Positions 45,780-54,578 of a stretch of 64,000 nt of DNA are shown here, piece after piece; positions within the stretch are counted from its first letter, which is position 1; each line of letters begins with the position of its first letter. A model generated the notes under the pieces. The model saw nothing but the letters and a program-made list of their open reading frames with translations. It was not told the origin of the DNA and did not search any database. Source of the stretch: Bacillus sp. REN16 (lineage in GTDB: Bacteria > Bacillota > Bacilli > Bacillales > Bacillaceae_L); assembly GCF_020731355.1 (NCBI RefSeq), contig NZ_JAJFZK010000007.1:186001-250000 (forward strand). The letters run 5' to 3'. Position numbers and translations under genes: made by a program.

Positions 45780-47513
45780 CTATTTATTTTTTAGATAATG
45801 TTCAATCATTTCATTTTCCGGAATTGGTTTACTAAAGAAATAACCTTGCACTTTATGACAACCCATAATTTTGAAAAATTCTACCTGTTGTTCCTCTTCT
45901 ACCCCCTCTGCAATAACGGAAAGTCCGAGGCTTTGTGCTAAATGGATGATGGTCGTTGTAATCGCAGCATCCTTCTCGTCACGAAGCACATCTTTAACAA
46001 AGGACTGGTCAATTTTCAATGTATCAATTGGAAGTTCTTTAATATAACTTAATGAGGAATAACCAGTTCCAAAATCATCAACGGAAATACGAACACCAAT
46101 CTCTTTTAATTTAGCAAGTGTTTGCAACGTTCTCTTCGGGTCTTGCATAGCCCCTTCTGTAAGTTCAAATTCAAGGCTGCCTGGGTATATATGATTTTGT
46201 TCGATATTTTGTTGAATAATATTTACTAGATCAGACTGCTGGAATTGCTTCGGTGACAAATTGATTGCTATTGAAATAGGACCGTAGCCGTTCTCATTCC
46301 ATTGCTTGAGTTTTCGGCATACCGTATGAATAACCCATTCCCCAATTGATAGAATTAGCCCGGTATCCTCAGCAATGGGAATAAATTCTGCAGGCGACAC
46401 GAACCCTAGCACTGGATGCCTCCACCTTAAGAGGGCCTCAAAGCTTGTAACTTTTGCTGAACTAAGATCCAATTGTGGCTGGTAATAAATTTCGAGTTCA
46501 TTATTCTCAATTGCTTTTCTAAGACCTGTCTCGAGCTGCATTAGATGTGATGTTTGTTTTTGTAAATCAGTACTATAAAATTGATGAAGCGATCTTCCTA
46601 ATTCCTTTGCACGATACAAGGCTGTATCCGCGTTTTTTATCAAAGTATCGCCGTCTCTCCCATCCGTTGGATAGATGCTAACACCGATGCTAGCTGAAAT
46701 AAAAAATTCCTTTTTTTCTAATAAGAAAGGCTTTTCAAAAGCTTGGTTCACGTTTTGCGCAAATGTTTTCGAAAGTTCCCTTGAAGTGTTTGGCAGGATA
46801 ACTATGAATTCGTCTCCACCTTGGCGGAACACTTTATAGCTTTTTTGACTAATGGAAGCTAACCTTTTTCCAACTTCCTTTAGAAGCTGATCCCCAGCAA
46901 CATGCCCCATCGAATCATTGAAAAACTTAAATCGGTCAAGATCAATAAACATTAATGCTAGATTTTGGCTATTAATTTCTGCCTCTTCTACTGCATTGTC
47001 TAAGTCTTGTTTTAACGAACTGCGATTTGGCAAACCTGTAAGTTGATCGTGATAAGCCATGAAAGTAATCAATTCTTTATCGGCAACTCTCGCGGAAATA
47101 TCACGTGTAACACTTACAATAAAAGTAATATCACCCTTATCATCGAATATCGGAGTTAAAATCGATTCTCCGTGTACGATTCTCTCGTCAGATAAAGTGA
47201 CTTCATCCTGGAAAGACACAGGTTCTTTTTTCTCCAAAACTAAGTTGTATTGTTCGTGGAGATGATTGGCTGTTTCGAGTGGTAATACATCATGGAGTGT
47301 TTTCCCAAGACTGGCACTGGTCAATTTCGCGTGACCTTTGGCTTCTTCATTTAAGAAAACATAGGAAAAGTTGCCGTTCTCTTCTACTTTCATAACGTAT
47401 ATTAAATCCTTGATATGCTTAAGGATAATTTCAAATATGATCGCCTCGATTTTATCATCAAAACGGAGGCTAAATTGATCATCCTTTAGGACGACATTGT
47501 TCATTCTGTTCAT
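45780..47513 (-). CDS. PAS-GGDEF-EAL c-di-GMP turnover protein
   Basis: A 577-residue cytoplasmic protein: PAS sensor (about 25-140), diguanylate cyclase domain (about 147-310), phosphodiesterase domain (about 325-575). Both active motifs are intact: QGGDEF at 231-236, EAL at 359-361, and IAINLSPKQF and VDDFGTGYSSL in the EAL domain. The RxxD inhibitory site is not seen before GGDEF. The protein could make or break c-di-GMP, or switch. The B. subtilis locus carries the EAL-only ykuI nearby instead. The predicted start at 47513 uses ATG. Confidence 0.92.
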   Translation of the reverse strand: MNRMNNVVLKDDQFSLRFDDKIEAIIFEIILKHIKDLIYVMKVEENGNFSYVFLNEEAKGHAKLTSASLGKTLHDVLPLETANHLHEQYNLVLEKKEPVSFQDEVTLSDERIVHGESILTPIFDDKGDITFIVSVTRDISARVADKELITFMAYHDQLTGLPNRSSLKQDLDNAVEEAEINSQNLALMFIDLDRFKFFNDSMGHVAGDQLLKEVGKRLASISQKSYKVFRQGGDEFIVILPNTSRELSKTFAQNVNQAFEKPFLLEKKEFFISASIGVSIYPTDGRDGDTLIKNADTALYRAKELGRSLHQFYSTDLQKQTSHLMQLETGLRKAIENNELEIYYQPQLDLSSAKVTSFEALLRWRHPVLGFVSPAEFIPIAEDTGLILSIGEWVIHTVCRKLKQWNENGYGPISIAINLSPKQFQQSDLVNIIQQNIEQNHIYPGSLEFELTEGAMQDPKRTLQTLAKLKEIGVRISVDDFGTGYSSLSYIKELPIDTLKIDQSFVKDVLRDEKDAAITTTIIHLAQSLGLSVIAEGVEEEQQVEFFKIMGCHKVQGYFFSKPIPENEMIEHYLKNK

Positions 47514-47695
47514 GATACCATTCCTTAATTCAAGTAATATCTAAATCTTTCTTCATATATCGACAAAAACCTTTATTTTTTCAAGAATTCATTCCAACTT
47601 TCTAGATAATTTTATCAATAAATCAAATCAGACTAGGTTGAATTTGTCAAAATTCACTACTACCAGTATAATAAAAGATAGAAAGGAGAGAAAGT

Positions 47696-48163
47696 ATGAA
47701 AAAACAGGTAAATCAAACCCCGCTCGAACCAAATGTGGACAACCTAGCTCGTGCCATCTTTGTTGTAAACCGACATGCCAAAACGGCAACAAACCCTAAA
47801 TTTTTATATTTACTTAAAAGAAAAGCATTAGAAAAGCTTTTAACAGAAGGAAAAGCCAAAAAAGAAGGACTTCATTTTTCCAGAAATCCAAAAAATAGTC
47901 AACAGCAATCCGATGTCTTAATTTCAGCCGGAGATTATTATTTTCATATGCCTCCCACAAAGGATGACTTCTCTCGCCTACCACACCTTGGAAATTTGAA
48001 TCAGACATATCGCAATCCAAAAACCTATCTATCACTTTCTCTAGCTAAAAGCCTTCTACAGCAATACGTTGGAATTGAAGAAAAAGCGGAGAATTCTTAT
48101 CGACCTAATAAACGAACCTACCAAAAACCCGTATTTAAAAAGCTGGGAGAAAGTTATCGTTAA
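47696..48163 (+). CDS. ykyB: YkyB-like protein
   Basis: A 155-residue basic protein, recognised as YkyB by NLARAIFVVNRHAKTATNPK and the central DVLISAGDYYFHMPPTKDDF. Function unknown. AAAGGAGAG lies about 7 nt before the ATG. In B. subtilis ykyB lies near kinA and the yku genes, and it does here too. A family A repeat remnant and a terminator follow. Confidence 0.88.
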   Translation: MKKQVNQTPLEPNVDNLARAIFVVNRHAKTATNPKFLYLLKRKALEKLLTEGKAKKEGLHFSRNPKNSQQQSDVLISAGDYYFHMPPTKDDFSRLPHLGNLNQTYRNPKTYLSLSLAKSLLQQYVGIEEKAENSYRPNKRTYQKPVFKKLGESYR

Positions 48164-48165
48164 GT

Positions 48166-48198
48166 AGAAAAGCGGAGGGCTTCTTGAGCTAGACTTTG
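48166..48198 (+). repeat. Family A remnant (A3)
   Basis: About 33 bp reading AGAAAAGCGGAGGGC and then TTGAGCTAGAC. These match the left and right ends of family A (AAAAGCGCAAGGCGC and GGAGCTAGAC) with the middle missing. Confidence 0.5.
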
Positions 48199-48207
48199 AA
48201 AACATGG

Positions 48208-48238
48208 AAAAAACCAGGTGTATGTACCTGGTTTTTTT
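48208..48238. terminator. Bidirectional terminator, ykyB / DUF1906 gene
   Basis: A perfect 10-bp stem (48210-48219 with 48226-48235) flanked by A and T runs. Confidence 0.9.
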
Positions 48239-48887
48239 AATAGAGGTAATTTAAGGTGCGCTGATCGGCTAAATTTGTATCAATTGGGCAGTCTTTTGAA
48301 TCTCTACCATACTGCCATACCCACACATTTGCTTTACATTTTGGTGAATGCGGTCTAAATACTGGTGCCTTTCGCTCCTTTGTTACACCTGTTTCTGGTT
48401 CCGAACTCCAAAGAATTGTTTGGACCGCGATCTGATTATTCTTTCTTACAGCCTCGCAATAAGCATTGGAAAAATCGCCTTCGGATGGATCATGGTAAAT
48501 ACCCGGCCGGAAGCCAGTTGGGTAAATGGACTCCACCCACCCGCGAATCCATGCTTCATCTACAGCAATAAAGCGCTCAATATTTGCAAACAGTGCTACA
48601 TTATTGGAAATGCCTAGACGTCTTGCATTGAATATGGCATTTCGTGCAGCAAGCTGCCCTTTTTCAAAGCCTGTTGCATCGGAAAAAACATGATAAATAG
48701 GCAAAATCTTGATTCCTCGGTTTCGTAAAAATGAAATTTCCGCTCTTGTTAAACCATGTGAAACATTCGGCACTTCGCTTAAATATCTGCCCCAAAATTT
48801 CGGGTTACCATATTTACTTTTCACACATGTATATAATTCTTCATCGGCGGTTCCTGCCGAATCCACTCCCCACACATATCTAGGCAT
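48237..48887 (-). CDS. DUF1906 glycoside-hydrolase-like protein
   Basis: A 216-residue protein starting MPRYVWGVDSAGTADEELYT, of the glycoside-hydrolase-like TIM-barrel family that includes Rv2525c (DUF1906). A candidate catalytic Asp in GVDSAG and a Glu in ALFANIERFIAVDE are visible, then WVWQYGRD near the C-terminus. There is no signal peptide. The ATG at 48887 is 8 nt after AAGGAG; the GTG at 48893 is too close to it. It follows the propeller-protein gene by 27 bp and is likely in the same operon. Confidence 0.85.
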   Translation of the reverse strand: MPRYVWGVDSAGTADEELYTCVKSKYGNPKFWGRYLSEVPNVSHGLTRAEISFLRNRGIKILPIYHVFSDATGFEKGQLAARNAIFNARRLGISNNVALFANIERFIAVDEAWIRGWVESIYPTGFRPGIYHDPSEGDFSNAYCEAVRKNNQIAVQTILWSSEPETGVTKERKAPVFRPHSPKCKANVWVWQYGRDSKDCPIDTNLADQRTLNYLY

Positions 48888-48914
48888 ATTCACAACTCCT
48901 TAGTGCATGTCAGA

Positions 48915-50183
48915 TTAAGATTTCCATTTATGGATTAATTGATTGTTTTCTCCTTTTGCAAATACATCAATTCGGTTGCGACTCCATGAGGCTGAGGATG
49001 GTTCAGAGGTTAAAGTTCCGCCAAGATCCTCCCATTCATTCCAACGGCTTCCATCCCAATTTTTCAAATAGAGATGATCATCCGTTCCTTTTACAAATAC
49101 ATCTAGATTATTAGATTCTCTTGAAGATACAGCTGGACTTGAAGTTAATTGGCCACCGAGGTCCTCCCAGTTGCTCCAATTCGCCCCATCCCAATACTTA
49201 TGATAAAGAGCACGATTTTCACCACGTGCAAATACATCAATACGATTAGTCCCCCAAGAGACTGCACCAGGAGCCGAGGTAAGAATGCCTCCTAAATCCT
49301 CCCAATCGCTCCATCCATCTCCATCCCAATATTTATGATAAAGATGGCGATCTGTACCCCTTCCAAATACATCTAGACGATTCTCCGACCATGAGGCAAC
49401 TGCAGGTGATGACGAGAGGACACCGCCTAAATCCTCCCATTCACTCCATGAGGAGCCGTTCCAATACTTATGAATCAGCTGATTATTGTCACCACGAGCA
49501 AAAACATCTACCCTTCCTGGCCCCCATGAGACAGCAGCTGGTGATGAAGTAAGGGATCCGCCAAGACTCTCCCAATCTGTCCATCTCGATCCATCCCACA
49601 TCCGGTGATAGAGGACCCGATTTCTTCCGCGTACGTAGACATCCAATTGGTTTCTGCCAGGCACTGCTACAGACGGTCCTGATGTTAAATATCCTCCAAG
49701 GTCTTCCCATTCACTCCAATTCTTTTCAGGAGAGAAGCCAATATTTTCATAGGTAAGTCGAATAATCCCCTTAAATATCCTTTCAAGTACCCGGTCTGGA
49801 ATTCGGTAAGGGGTTAGCACAGCAAAAATCCAATTGGCTTGATTTCGAAAAGCTTGGTAGGTCTGATTCACCTTTTGGTCAAGGGAACCCGAAAATTGAT
49901 TTTGCGTCATGAGGGTAAACATGATAAGCTGCATCGCAATATACTGTGACACCCTCCTATTGACATTGTATTCTGCTAATTCATCAAAGTAGGGCTTTGC
50001 ATTTTTTCGCACTTCTTTCCACACATTTTGAAATTCTTCCGTTTGTCTTGTTTGATTCTCCTGTACGTAGGGATTTATATAATAAGCTTGTTGGTAGCCG
50101 TTAACCGGATAAGATGGGTAATAATATTGCGGAACTGTCCGATAATAAGGATTCATTTGATATCCACCATATGGTTGATTCAT
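48915..50183 (-). CDS. Tyr-rich protein with six DUF346/PLL-like lectin repeats
   Basis: A 422-residue protein. The N-terminus (about 1-45) is rich in Tyr, Pro, Gln and Asn (MNQPYGGYQMNPYYRTVPQY), like Bacillus spore coat proteins. Residues about 46-150 are helical. From about 157 to the end are six repeats of about 45 residues, each with W-x-x-W-E-D-L-G-G, then SPAV-SW, R-DVF-RG and LYHKYWDG. This is the DUF346/PLL beta-propeller pattern found in sugar-binding lectins. There is no signal peptide. GGGAGG precedes the ATG at 50183. It is the first gene of a two-gene unit with the DUF1906 protein. Confidence 0.88.
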   Translation of the reverse strand: MNQPYGGYQMNPYYRTVPQYYYPSYPVNGYQQAYYINPYVQENQTRQTEEFQNVWKEVRKNAKPYFDELAEYNVNRRVSQYIAMQLIMFTLMTQNQFSGSLDQKVNQTYQAFRNQANWIFAVLTPYRIPDRVLERIFKGIIRLTYENIGFSPEKNWSEWEDLGGYLTSGPSVAVPGRNQLDVYVRGRNRVLYHRMWDGSRWTDWESLGGSLTSSPAAVSWGPGRVDVFARGDNNQLIHKYWNGSSWSEWEDLGGVLSSSPAVASWSENRLDVFGRGTDRHLYHKYWDGDGWSDWEDLGGILTSAPGAVSWGTNRIDVFARGENRALYHKYWDGANWSNWEDLGGQLTSSPAVSSRESNNLDVFVKGTDDHLYLKNWDGSRWNEWEDLGGTLTSEPSSASWSRNRIDVFAKGENNQLIHKWKS

Positions 50184-50207
50184 AGCAGGTACCTCCCTTT
50201 TATTTAT

Positions 50208-50392
50208 TCAAATGCGCTTTGGCGTATTTGCGCCCAGATTTTAGGCCCACAGGAAGTGGGTCATAAAGACGTTGCCACAGGATGTGGCGTTTTTAGTCTT
50301 TGATCTTACTAACTCGAAAAATTTCCTTTAAAAATCTGTGGCATCCGCCGGAGGCTTTTAACTTTATTCAGTAAGGCTGAATGAAGTTAAAA
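50208..50392 (-). repeat. Family B repeat, copy B3, with inserted twin-hairpin module
   Basis: Read on the minus strand: a 16-bp hairpin (TTTTAACTTCATTCAG with CTGAATAAAGTTAAAA), the core AGCCTCCGGCGGATGCCACA, then TTTTTCGAG where the central palindrome is interrupted by about 75 bp, then AAAATCTGGGCGCAAATACG to the end. The inserted segment contains GCCACATCCTGTGGC and CCCACTTCCTGTGGG, two small hairpins shared with repeat A1. It lies between the divergent propeller and IDEAL genes. Confidence 0.85.
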
Positions 50393-50665
50393 AGTCTTCA
50401 TTTCATACTATGACGTTATTTAGGAAAGTAACCCATTTTTTCATATTCTCTTGCGACATATCTCCATATTTACCTATCCAACTGTGTTCTGACATGTCTA
50501 AATTTTCTAAAAAAGGACTTTACTTTTTGCCTTTTTCCCTTCATAATAGAAAGACAACTAGATAATGCCATTTATTTTCTTAGAATAGCATATTTCTAGT
50601 GGCGCTTATGAGGTAACGACGTTTTATTTACAAATAAGCGAAAAATTAAAAGGAGTGATTAAGTA
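50393..50665. other. Upstream region of the IDEAL-domain gene
   Basis: An AT-rich spacer with no gene. A probable plus-strand promoter occurs at 50519-50547. Confidence 0.5.
50519..50547 (+). promoter_or_regulatory. Possible promoter of the IDEAL-domain gene
   Basis: TTTACT (50519-50524) and CATAAT (50542-50547) are separated by 17 bases. Confidence 0.42.
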
Positions 50666-50902
50666 ATGGACCATTTTAACAAAGAGCAAAAAAATGAAGT
50701 AGTTGTTATTCCTCAAACGCCTGATGAAGAAATGTATGAGAAGGTAGCAGAAATGGTTCTCATCCAATCACAGGCCTCCTTTAAGAAAGAGCAATTACTT
50801 AAACAAATTGACCAATCACTAATTGAACGAGATGAAACATTATTTATGGAACTTACAAAACAATATAATATGTTACTGTCACAACATAATTTTTTACAAT
50901 AA
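50666..50902 (+). CDS. Small IDEAL-domain protein
   Basis: A 78-residue acidic protein. The C-terminal half has the IDEAL pattern, LLKQIDQSLIERDETLFMEL followed by TKQYNMLL. IDEAL domains occur in small Firmicute proteins of unclear function and in some ComK/Clp-related contexts. AAGGAG lies about 10 nt before the ATG. A terminator follows. It is convergent with kinA. Confidence 0.8.
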   Translation: MDHFNKEQKNEVVVIPQTPDEEMYEKVAEMVLIQSQASFKKEQLLKQIDQSLIERDETLFMELTKQYNMLLSQHNFLQ

Positions 50903-50908
50903 TTAATC

Positions 50909-50937
50909 GGCTAGTGCAAGATGCACTAGCCATTTTC
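50909..50937 (+). terminator. Terminator of the IDEAL-domain gene
   Basis: A perfect 10-bp stem (50909-50918 with 50922-50931), followed by T residues. Confidence 0.82.
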
Positions 50938-50942
50938 ATTTA

Positions 50943-50977
50943 TAAAAAACGATGCAGCCTTTTGCGCTACACCGTTT
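50943..50977 (-). terminator. kinA terminator
   Basis: A 12-bp stem with wobble pairs (50947-50958 with 50966-50977) followed by six T residues on the minus strand. Confidence 0.78.
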
Positions 50978-52818
50978 CACTTGATGCGTGGAAGTTTAAT
51001 TTCGAAGGTTGTGCCTTCATTTTCCTTGCTATCCACCTTAATTTCCCCATTATGGTTTTCGATAATATTATAGCTTACCATGAGCCCAAGGCCAGTTCCC
51101 TTTTCCTTAGTTGTATAAAAAGGCTCACCGATTCGTTCAAGGATGGATTTTGGGATTCCACACCCCTCATCAACAAATAAAATATAAATGGAGTCATTTG
51201 TAACCATTGTGCGAATCGTAATAGTACCGCCATTTTCCATCGCATCAATGGAATTTTTAATAAGATTGATGAAGACTTGCTTAATCTGATTTTCATCACA
51301 TGTAATCACTGAATCTTCATTCATAAAATCAATATTGATTTGAATATTTTGAAGGATTGCCTGTGTTTCAAGTAATGTCACAACATCACGTAAAATGGTC
51401 CGGATATCCATATTTTTGAATTTAATTTCGGAAGGCTTTGCCAGCAACAAGAGCTCACTTAAAATTAATTCAATTCGATTTAATTCAGAAAAAATAATGT
51501 CAAAGTAATTTTGTTTCCCTTGGAAATCATCATTAAACAATTGTAAAAAGCCTTTGATAGCGGTTAATGGGTTTCTGATTTCATGGGCAATTCCTGCCGC
51601 AAGCTGTCCAGCGATCGATAGTTTTTCAGATTTAATCATTAATTCCTCTGCTTTTATTCGGTCAGAAATATCACGAATAATGACCTGAACTGCCGATTCC
51701 CCGAAATAAGTAGTCGGTATTCCGATTAATTCTGTATAAACCTGCTTTCCTTGGAATGTATACCACGATTGTTTGCTAAAATTAATTTCTTTCTTTTCCT
51801 CATTTACAATTTTGATGAATTCACTAACTTGATCATGATCTTCTGGGTGAAGAAAGCTATAAATATTTTTCCCTAACATTTCCGTATAGCTGTTAGCACC
51901 AAACATTTTAACGCCCGAATCATTAATGAATACCCAATTATTTCGATAAATCACAGCAATCGTATCAATTGAATTTTGGATAATACGCTGGTAGCGTTCA
52001 CGACTTCTATGAATGATGTCATGGAAGGACTTGCGCGATGAAATATCATGCAAAACGATATACTCATATATCTCATCTTTTACATAGATTGGAACTTCCT
52101 TCACTTCAAGATAGATTTTTTCCTTGTTTTGTTTCACCCATTTTTGCTCGATAATGCCTAAGCGAAAACCGTTTTGGAGTTGCTCGATTCGTTTAGCCAC
52201 CACCTCGTGGAATTCTTCGTCTATAAACAAATAAATGGAGTTTCCAATTACCTCATTTGGATGCAGAATTTCTAATAAGGAAGTTGCTTCCCTGTTCAAA
52301 TAAACAATCTGACCCAATTTTGATATCACTATTGGAAATGGGGCTTCATCTATTAAAATCGGTGCATCTACCAATTTAGCAGGAGCAAGCGGATCATCTG
52401 AAATAAACGAAGATAATAAAGAATCGAGCCTGTTTTCCTCATGAACCCGGTTAGTTGTCGGCTCCACTAATACTTTCATTGTTAATAATATTTCCTCATA
52501 CTCGGACTCGGAATAATAGATTGGTTCAATAGTTGTCTCGAACCAAATGATATCATCATTTGATTTCAACACTCTTAATGCACATTCTGATTGTTGTTGC
52601 TTATTGAAAAAATAGCTCTCTAGCATGAAACGGTCATCTTTATGGATGATATTTTTAATCGACATTCCAATCAGCATGTCATTCGTATACCCTAAGATTT
52701 CTTTGCAGTTGTTTGAAATATAAAGAATTTGACCATTTATAGTCACTGTTAACACAAGATTAACTGTTGGTGTTGCTGATACATGCACTGGAGCACTGTG
52801 ATGATTTCCTGTTTTCAT
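50977..52818 (-). CDS. kinA: KinA-like sporulation sensor histidine kinase
   Basis: A 613-residue soluble kinase with three PAS domains (about 18-118, 152-262, 273-388), a HisKA dimerisation domain with phosphoacceptor His412 in GIAHEIRNPLTAIKGF, and a HATPase domain (about 500-612) with NLIKNSIDAM (N box), DEGCGIP and GTGLGL. The architecture, length and neighbour ykwC fit KinA, which feeds the Spo0F phosphorelay. No membrane helix is present. GGGAGGGGG lies before the ATG at 52818. Other phosphorelay kinases share much of this layout, so the paralogue assignment is likely, not certain. Confidence 0.86.
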   Translation of the reverse strand: MKTGNHHSAPVHVSATPTVNLVLTVTINGQILYISNNCKEILGYTNDMLIGMSIKNIIHKDDRFMLESYFFNKQQQSECALRVLKSNDDIIWFETTIEPIYYSESEYEEILLTMKVLVEPTTNRVHEENRLDSLLSSFISDDPLAPAKLVDAPILIDEAPFPIVISKLGQIVYLNREATSLLEILHPNEVIGNSIYLFIDEEFHEVVAKRIEQLQNGFRLGIIEQKWVKQNKEKIYLEVKEVPIYVKDEIYEYIVLHDISSRKSFHDIIHRSRERYQRIIQNSIDTIAVIYRNNWVFINDSGVKMFGANSYTEMLGKNIYSFLHPEDHDQVSEFIKIVNEEKKEINFSKQSWYTFQGKQVYTELIGIPTTYFGESAVQVIIRDISDRIKAEELMIKSEKLSIAGQLAAGIAHEIRNPLTAIKGFLQLFNDDFQGKQNYFDIIFSELNRIELILSELLLLAKPSEIKFKNMDIRTILRDVVTLLETQAILQNIQINIDFMNEDSVITCDENQIKQVFINLIKNSIDAMENGGTITIRTMVTNDSIYILFVDEGCGIPKSILERIGEPFYTTKEKGTGLGLMVSYNIIENHNGEIKVDSKENEGTTFEIKLPRIK

Positions 52819-53046
52819 ATATTGTACCCCCTCCCTTTAATCGTTTGTTTTGATAATTATGATCAATCTTGTATATGAATTTTCGATGTATTTATATATA
52901 TAAATTGGTTCATGTAACCATTTTTTTACTATACTATTACATTAATTTAGGGGCTAATTCATATCCATAGGCAGAAAGACCTGTTTTATTTCTATTATAA
53001 AGAAAATTCGGCAAAATTCCCAATGTTTTTCAACAATTGTAAAAAA

Positions 53047-53076
53047 TGAAAAAAGCCAGGTTCTTTGGGAACCTGG
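53047..53076 (-). terminator. Terminator of the 60-residue gene
   Basis: A perfect 8-bp stem (53056-53063 with 53069-53076) followed on the minus strand by a T run. Confidence 0.78.
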
Positions 53077-53093
53077 ATCCTGTCTCTCGTTAA

Positions 53094-53276
53094 TTAAAGC
53101 CCGCCTTCATATTTACCATCGTTTTTAGATGCTTTTTCTTTTTTGGCTTTTTTCTTATGTGCTTTGTTAGCAGCAGCACTGCCAAACTCTTTACCGAATT
53201 CTGTATCTGTTACAGCCGAATCAAAGCCTTTTTTATTTTTTTGTTCTGGATCATTCTTCTTATTACGTTTTGCCAT
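53094..53276 (-). CDS. Small highly charged protein, possibly spore-associated
   Basis: A 60-residue protein starting MAKRNKKNDPEQKNKKGFDS, with TEFGKEFGSAAANKAHKKKA after it and ending DGKYEGGL. It is rich in Lys, Asn, Ala and Gly, resembling small acid-soluble or other minor spore proteins, but I do not recognise a specific family. The ribosome site GGGGGTG is about 14 nt from the ATG, which is weak. A clear terminator follows the gene. Confidence 0.65.
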   Translation of the reverse strand: MAKRNKKNDPEQKNKKGFDSAVTDTEFGKEFGSAAANKAHKKKAKKEKASKNDGKYEGGL

Positions 53277-53376
53277 AGCCTGAATGCACCCCCTTAGTGT
53301 TTATCATCATTATTTTCTTCACTAAGGAAATTTCTATTCAACAATTGGCTGGTGGAGTGACCCACAATCTGACCGC

Positions 53377-54264
53377 TTAATCCCAGAGCTTGTAGATGGC
53401 TTGGGTGCCACTGTTTTCTTCTCCTTTTTCGGCTAGGTCATCATACATTCTTTTCGCGAGTTCAAGGCCTGGTGTTTCCATTCCCATTGCTTTTGCTTCC
53501 TCTAGAGCAATTCCCATATCTTTAATGAAGTGTTTGATGTAAAAACCGGGTTTATCATTGCCTTCAATCATTCGTGGAGCAAGATTGCTTAATGACCAAC
53601 TTCCAGCTGCCCCTGTGGAAATGCTTTTTAATACTGTTTCTGGATCAAGTCCCGATTTTTTCGCATAAATCATTGCTTCCGCTACACCAATCATATTTGA
53701 TGCAATTGCAATTTGATTACACATTTTAGTATGCTGTCCAGAACCTGCCTGACCTTGGTAGACGATGTTTTGTCCCATTATCTCAAGCAGGGGCTTACAT
53801 GCTTCAAATACCTCGTGATCGCCACCAACCATGATAGCGAGTCTTGCTTCTTTTGCACCGACATCTCCACCAGAAACGGGCGCATCTAAAGAATACATAC
53901 CATGCTGTTTACACGCTTGATCAATTTTTATCGCTAAAGAAGGGGTTGAAGTTGTCATATCAATAAAATAAGTTCCTTCTTTAGCATGTGCCAAGAGTCC
54001 ATTGTCACTTAGGTAGATATCCTCTACATCATGCGGATATCCAACCATTGTAATGATGACATTTGCCTCGTCTGCAACTTCCCTGGCAGACTGTTTCCAA
54101 CTCGCGCCTTGTTTGACAAGCTCTGCTGCTTTTTCTTTCGTGCGCGTATAGACAAGAACCTTGTACCCTTTTGAAAGGATATGGCCAGCCATGCTTTTTC
54201 CCATGACACCTGTTCCGATGAAGCCCACTACTGTATTTTCACTTAAGACATTTGTATGTACCAT
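53377..54264 (-). CDS. ykwC: YkwC, beta-hydroxyacid dehydrogenase
   Basis: NAD(P)-dependent oxidoreductase of the 3-hydroxyisobutyrate/6-phosphogluconate dehydrogenase superfamily, 295 residues. Cofactor motif VGFIGTGVMGKSMAGHILSK, then SLDAPVSGGDVGAKEARL and SGQHTKMCNQIAIASN (catalytic Lys region) are present. Substrate unknown. The ATG at 54264 is 8 nt after GGGAG; an upstream in-frame ATG region at 54297 would add residues without homologous look. Confidence 0.93.
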   Translation of the reverse strand: MVHTNVLSENTVVGFIGTGVMGKSMAGHILSKGYKVLVYTRTKEKAAELVKQGASWKQSAREVADEANVIITMVGYPHDVEDIYLSDNGLLAHAKEGTYFIDMTTSTPSLAIKIDQACKQHGMYSLDAPVSGGDVGAKEARLAIMVGGDHEVFEACKPLLEIMGQNIVYQGQAGSGQHTKMCNQIAIASNMIGVAEAMIYAKKSGLDPETVLKSISTGAAGSWSLSNLAPRMIEGNDKPGFYIKHFIKDMGIALEEAKAMGMETPGLELAKRMYDDLAEKGEENSGTQAIYKLWD

Positions 54265-54426
54265 TGCTTTTTCTCCCTCATTTTTTATTTTCATCATACC
54301 ATATTTTGAAATATCGGAAGACCGAAAAAACTTTTTTATAAAATTCCAGGAAAATTGGGGATTTGTACCTTACGAAATCTGTACGTATTCCATAGGATAT
54401 AACAAATAGATATGGAGGTGTTCTAA

Positions 54427-54528
54427 ATGGGTGAAAGAAATCACGGAGGATATGGAGCAGGTTTTGCTTTGATTGTTGTATTGTTCATTCTATTGATCAT
54501 TGTTGGAGCTGCATATGTAGGTTACTAA
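54427..54528 (+). CDS. YjcZ-family sporulation protein 1
   Basis: A 33-residue protein, [20 protein letters not shown] followed by [13 protein letters not shown]. The hydrophobic tail [17 protein letters not shown] defines the YjcZ family of small sporulation proteins. GGAGGTG lies about 7 nt before the ATG. It precedes a second paralogue by 50 bp. Confidence 0.88.
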   Translation: MGERNHGGYGAGFALIVVLFILLIIVGAAYVGY

Positions 54529-54578
54529 TTCTTTAAGGATTTTAAAGATTAATTATAAAAAAGAAAGGGAGATGTAAA

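Noticed and set aside
48960-49740. Regular DNA repeats of about 135 bp that could suggest an array
   Set aside because: They are in frame within one gene and encode the 45-residue propeller repeats; there are no short identical repeats with unique spacers.
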